Positions 22,519 to 25,066 of a stretch of 25,066 bases of DNA are shown here, one piece after another (positions within the stretch are counted from its first letter, which is position 1; each line of letters opens with the position of its first letter). The notes beneath the pieces were generated by a model. That model was not told where the DNA came from and did no database searches. It saw only the letters and a program-made list of their open reading frames with translations. The position numbers were made by a program, and so were the translations under genes. The stretch covers positions 1 through 25,066 of the forward strand of contig JBMHCC010000036.1 of the NCBI GenBank assembly GCA_049890115.1, given 5' to 3'. Source of the DNA: UBA685 sp049890115. GTDB taxonomy: Bacteria > Pseudomonadota > Alphaproteobacteria > Puniceispirillales > Puniceispirillaceae.

Positions 22519-23505
22519 TTATGACCGGCTCTTTGCTGTTGTTTCAGCAATCATTGAAATCATTTCAAACATGATTGAGCCAGCAACCATAGATGTAATG
22601 TTATTGGGCGAATCCTTGGTTGGCATCAGGCATACCACATCGCCGCCAACAATATTCATGCCGCGCACAGCACGCAATAAAGCAACAGCCTCATCAATGG
22701 TAAAGCCATTCACAGCTGGTTCAATATTGGCAACAGCTGGCGCAATGGTCGGATCAAGGCAATCAAGATCAAAAGTGATATAGACAGGTCTGCCATCAAG
22801 CACTTGTTTTATCTGCTCAATAACATCAGCAGCCCCGCGTCTGCGGTATTCTTTCATGGTCACAACATTATAGCCATAATCATAGGATGGCTGAAGCCAG
22901 TCCAAGGTTCTGGGGTGACCACGCAGGCCAATTTGCATTGAATGATGCGGGTCTACCTTGCCTTGATCAGCTAAATAAGCACCCCAATGAGCTGCTGATT
23001 TTTCAGCACCTAGAAAATGATCAACCTTGGTGAAAACATCTGTATGGGCATCTAGATGCAGAAAACAAACTGGCTCACCACCAGCAATAGTTCCTTTGCC
23101 AAGCGCTTGCACAATGCCGCCTGTAATAGAGTGATCTCCGCCAATAGAGACAGGACGCGCGCCAGTTTCATCTATTGTTTTATAAAATTCGGTAATGCGG
23201 GCAATACAATCTTCATTGTGATTCGCTTTTGGAAAAGGCACATCTCCAACATCGACAATATTCGCAATCTGCCAGGGATCGATACCAAAATCAAAATGCA
23301 CGCGCCTCTGAATAGCTGACACATGCCTGACAGCACGCGGCCCTAAATGCTGGTCACGTTCAGTCGTGCCATTACCTGTGGAATGTGGCACACCAACCAA
23401 CGCAATATCAGCACCTGTTGAATCAGCATGAGGTGCCCTGAATAAAGTCGGAATGCCCCACCAATAAAGGTTTTCCATCATACGTTCATCATGATTTTCC
23501 GCCAT
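22519..23505 (-). CDS. agmatinase/arginase-family ureohydrolase
   Basis: 328 residues of the manganese ureohydrolase fold. All metal ligands are visible: H125 (GGDHSITGG), D152, H154 and D156 (HLDAHTDV), D246 and D248 (FDLDCLDP). The family cleaves guanidino compounds to urea plus an amine or amino acid. The loop after the last ligands reads PAVANIEPAVNGFTID, where agmatinases usually have a Gly-Thr-Pro-x-x-Gly-Gly type loop. The substrate may therefore be agmatine, a guanidino acid such as guanidinobutyrate, or another guanidine; I do not assign speB. A good AGGAG site lies eight bases before the ATG. There is no TRAP or polyamine gene beside it on the same strand. Confidence 0.85.
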   Translation of the reverse strand: MAENHDERMMENLYWWGIPTLFRAPHADSTGADIALVGVPHSTGNGTTERDQHLGPRAVRHVSAIQRRVHFDFGIDPWQIANIVDVGDVPFPKANHNEDCIARITEFYKTIDETGARPVSIGGDHSITGGIVQALGKGTIAGGEPVCFLHLDAHTDVFTKVDHFLGAEKSAAHWGAYLADQGKVDPHHSMQIGLRGHPRTLDWLQPSYDYGYNVVTMKEYRRRGAADVIEQIKQVLDGRPVYITFDLDCLDPTIAPAVANIEPAVNGFTIDEAVALLRAVRGMNIVGGDVVCLMPTKDSPNNITSMVAGSIMFEMISMIAETTAKSRS

Positions 23506-23603
23506 TTGGAATGCTCCTGAAATTATAATTCACAATGCGCTATTTTTAGATATGCTTTGCAAGAGTGGCCTGATTTCGAACAGGCTGTCAAATTGGTTAC
23601 CTA

Positions 23604-23741
23604 TTCGACCATAACTGGTACCAAGATTTTCGCTTGCACCTTGCCTAAAAACATGGTGGTGTTTTTGCGATGATTTGGTTTAGCCATGAACAGCAAGGCT
23701 GTTTTGGTGCATTTGGGGGGAAAGAATGTTCGACCATAACT
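23604..23741. repeat. 13-bp direct repeat (two copies) upstream of terC
   Basis: TTCGACCATAACT occurs exactly at 23604-23616 and again at 23729-23741, 125 bases start to start, in the gap ahead of the TerC-family gene. The second copy lies about 30 bases before the start codon. It may be a regulator site or a chance duplicate. Confidence 0.5.
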
Positions 23742-23769
23742 CACATTTACCACGCCAGAGGTGCATCTG

Positions 23770-24387
23770 ATGGGTGGGCTGACAATCGACTTTCATCTGG
23801 TAACAGATATTCTTCAAATCATCTTCGCTGATATTATTTTATCTGGTGATAATGCGCTTGTTATCGGCATGGCGGCAGCTGGTCTTGACCCAGAATTGCG
23901 CCGTAAAGCGATTTTCTATGGTATGGCAGCAGCCGCTGGGATGCGTATTATTTTTGCTGTGATTGCCTCTTTATTATTATCAGTCAAAGGCATTTTATTG
24001 ATTGGCGGGGCATTGCTGGCATGGGTGTGCTGGCGGTTTTACCAGGATCTCAAAGAATTTAACGCAAATGAAGGTAAAGAAGAGGTTGCTGAAGAAGCAC
24101 CTGCTGATGGGAAAAACACCTTCAAGCGTGCTTTAATCACTATCCTGGTTGCTGATGTATCAATGTCGATTGATAATATCGTTGCTGTGGCAGCGATTGC
24201 GCGTGAAAATACCGGATTGCTGATTTTTGGGCTGGCACTTGCGATTGCCTTTATGGCGTTTTTTGCGTCAATGATTATGCGTGTTATGCTGCGCTATCGC
24301 TGGCTGTCTTATCTAGGGCTATTTTTCTTAATCTATCTATCAGCTGTGATGATTTATGATGGCCTATCAGATGTGGGAGTGCTGTGA
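23770..24387 (+). CDS. TerC-family integral membrane protein (YjbE-like)
   Basis: About 205 residues with six or seven hydrophobic segments. The two family signatures with membrane acidic residues are clear: FADIILSGDNALVIGMA (near the N-terminus) and LVADVSMSIDNIVAVAAIA (centre). Between them is an acidic soluble loop (DLKEFNANEGKEEVAEEAPADGK). TerC/YjbE proteins have been tied to metal (manganese) export and tellurium resistance, and acting on metals during protein export is one proposal. I see no yybP-ykoY manganese riboswitch in the 5' gap. ATG 23770 is preferred over GTG 23761 because AGGTG sits six bases ahead of it. Confidence 0.87.
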   Translation: MGGLTIDFHLVTDILQIIFADIILSGDNALVIGMAAAGLDPELRRKAIFYGMAAAAGMRIIFAVIASLLLSVKGILLIGGALLAWVCWRFYQDLKEFNANEGKEEVAEEAPADGKNTFKRALITILVADVSMSIDNIVAVAAIARENTGLLIFGLALAIAFMAFFASMIMRVMLRYRWLSYLGLFFLIYLSAVMIYDGLSDVGVL

Positions 24388-24394
24388 TTGGAAT

Positions 24395-24442
24395 AAGCTG
24401 TCTGTTTGCAAAAAATAATTAAACAAAACAAACAGGCTGCTT
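24395..24442 (+). terminator. terminator-like hairpin after terC
   Basis: AAGCTGTCTGTTTG (24395-24408) pairs with CAAACAGGCTGCTT (24429-24442) over 14 positions with one mismatch and one G-T pair, around an A-rich 20-base loop. TTTT starts at the end of the right arm. It follows the TerC stop by seven bases. Confidence 0.6.
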
Positions 24443-24450
24443 TTGAAATT

Positions 24451-24519
24451 AACGGAAAAAGAACATCATCACAGATTGCCTTCATCTGTTATTGATTTCC
24501 GTTCAACAAACTGAAGGCA
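24451..24519 (+). promoter_or_regulatory. structured 5' leader, candidate pseudoknot, upstream of the TRAP binding-protein gene
   Basis: An outer inverted repeat AACGGAAA (24451-24458) / TTTCCGTT (24496-24503) encloses a hairpin ACAGAT (24471-24476), loop TGCCTTC, ATCTGT (24484-24489). The entire 7-nt loop is complementary to GAAGGCA at 24513-24519, just 14 bases before the Shine-Dalgarno sequence GGGAGGA (24534-24540). Loop pairing to a downstream strand is the layout of an H-type pseudoknot as used by several translational riboswitches. I do not recognise a known class. Confidence 0.4.
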
Positions 24520-24544
24520 GGTTAATACGACGAGGGAGGATACC

Positions 24545-25066
24545 ATGTCGAAATTTTCAAAAATGATTAGCGGTGCTGCAGCTGCTGGTGTTGGGCTGGC
24601 TATGCTTGCTGCACCACAGATGGCATCTGCTGCTAATGAAGTTCACATTCGTGTTCAGGCGGTGCTTGGCACACAAACATCAGAAGTCGCTATGCTTCGC
24701 GAATTCATGGATGACGTAACAGATTTGACAGGTGGTGAAGTCACATTCGAAATCCTGCCAGCTGGTGCTGTTGTTGGTGTTCGTGAAACATTGGATGCTG
24801 TTGATTCAGGCCTGATCGAAGGTGGTTTCGCATGGACGCATTACTGGTCAGGTAAGCACCCAGCAGCGATGCTGTTCGGTTCACCAGTTGCTGGTGCGGG
24901 TGTTGGCATTGACAATATTGCCTTTATGTCATGGTTCCTAAATGCTGGCGGTAAAGAGCTATATGACCAGCTATGGGACGAAATGGGCGTTAACGTAAAG
25001 GGCTTCATGTTGCAGCCAGTTGGTCCAGAAGCACTTGGTTGGTTTAAAGAGCCAATTAACTCAATG
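24545..25066 (+). CDS. TRAP transporter solute-binding protein, 5' part (cut by the window end)
   Basis: 174 codons are visible with no stop. A Sec signal peptide (MSKFSKMISGAAAAGVGLAMLAAPQMASA) is followed by a mature start ANEVHIRVQAVLGTQTSEV. The pattern MLREFMDDVTDLTGGEVTFEILPAGAVVGVRETLDAVDSGLIEGGFAWTHYWSGKHPA and the later QPVGPEALGWFKEPI fit DctP-type receptors, near the group annotated as mannitol/chloroaromatic-type TRAP receptors. This extracytoplasmic receptor would feed an acid or polyol to a DctQM membrane pair expected just beyond the window. A strong GGGAGGA site lies five bases before the ATG. The gene begins directly after the structured leader. Substrate unknown. Confidence 0.88.
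   Translation, partial: MSKFSKMISGAAAAGVGLAMLAAPQMASAANEVHIRVQAVLGTQTSEVAMLREFMDDVTDLTGGEVTFEILPAGAVVGVRETLDAVDSGLIEGGFAWTHYWSGKHPAAMLFGSPVAGAGVGIDNIAFMSWFLNAGGKELYDQLWDEMGVNVKGFMLQPVGPEALGWFKEPINSM

Noticed and set aside
23506..23769. Manganese (yybP-ykoY) riboswitch, often found upstream of TerC-family genes
   Set aside because: I looked for the conserved internal-loop sequences and a paired P1 and did not find them; only the 13-bp direct repeat stands out.

Overview
The window looks like a piece of a marine alphaproteobacterial chromosome of moderate-to-low GC content. A SAR116-like (Puniceispirillum-type) organism is my best guess. It rests on the gene types (CUT1 and TRAP solute-binding proteins, a DmdA-like GcvT-fold enzyme, an HpsN-like dehydrogenase, CueR) and on general sequence character, not on any marker gene. 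There are no rRNA genes, convincing tRNAs, transposases, phage genes or CRISPR arrays, so this is ordinary chromosome with one large catabolic island.

Left part (1-5717): a possible 3' end of a gene (1-81), a 2-oxoglutarate/Fe(II) oxygenase of the HalD/BesD-like family with a hydroxylase-type H-x-D motif, an SLC13-type permease with two RCK_C domains, an MBL-fold hydrolase, a small membrane protein, and a CueR/DUF4396 divergent pair. The CueR/DUF4396 pair shares a textbook MerR-type promoter: a 19-bp spacer and a perfect 21-bp palindrome.

Centre (5767-20627): the most interesting part. A long minus-strand gene set runs from 18290 down to 5767: CUT1 ABC ATPase, solute-binding protein, two unusual permeases, a single-domain NTF2/SnoaL-like protein, an HpsN/HisD-type zinc dehydrogenase, a two-domain NTF2-like protein, a LacI-family regulator, another two-domain NTF2-like protein, a bicupin, a MetE-core-type zinc enzyme and an alpha/beta hydrolase. 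Divergent from it, on the plus strand, are a fourth NTF2-like protein and a DmdA-like GcvT-fold enzyme. A LacI-type operator (18363-18378) lies over the -10 of the plus-strand promoter. The gene set reads as import, then demethylation to tetrahydrofolate, oxidation of an alcohol to an acid, and ring/isomer chemistry on an unknown organic compound, probably methylated. The use of about seven NTF2-fold domains in one degradation cluster is not something I can match to a described pathway.

Right part (20647-25066): a bidirectional terminator, a periplasmic FKBP-rhodanese fusion, a SAM methyltransferase, an agmatinase-family ureohydrolase with an altered specificity loop, a TerC-family membrane protein with a terminator, and the beginning of a TRAP solute-binding protein cut by the window end. 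The TRAP leader contains a hairpin whose whole 7-nt loop is complementary to a site just upstream of the ribosome binding site, a possible pseudoknot regulator.

No gene-free stretch exceeds 300 bases. The larger gaps (82-331, 4106-4283, 23506-23769) hold only the short elements listed.
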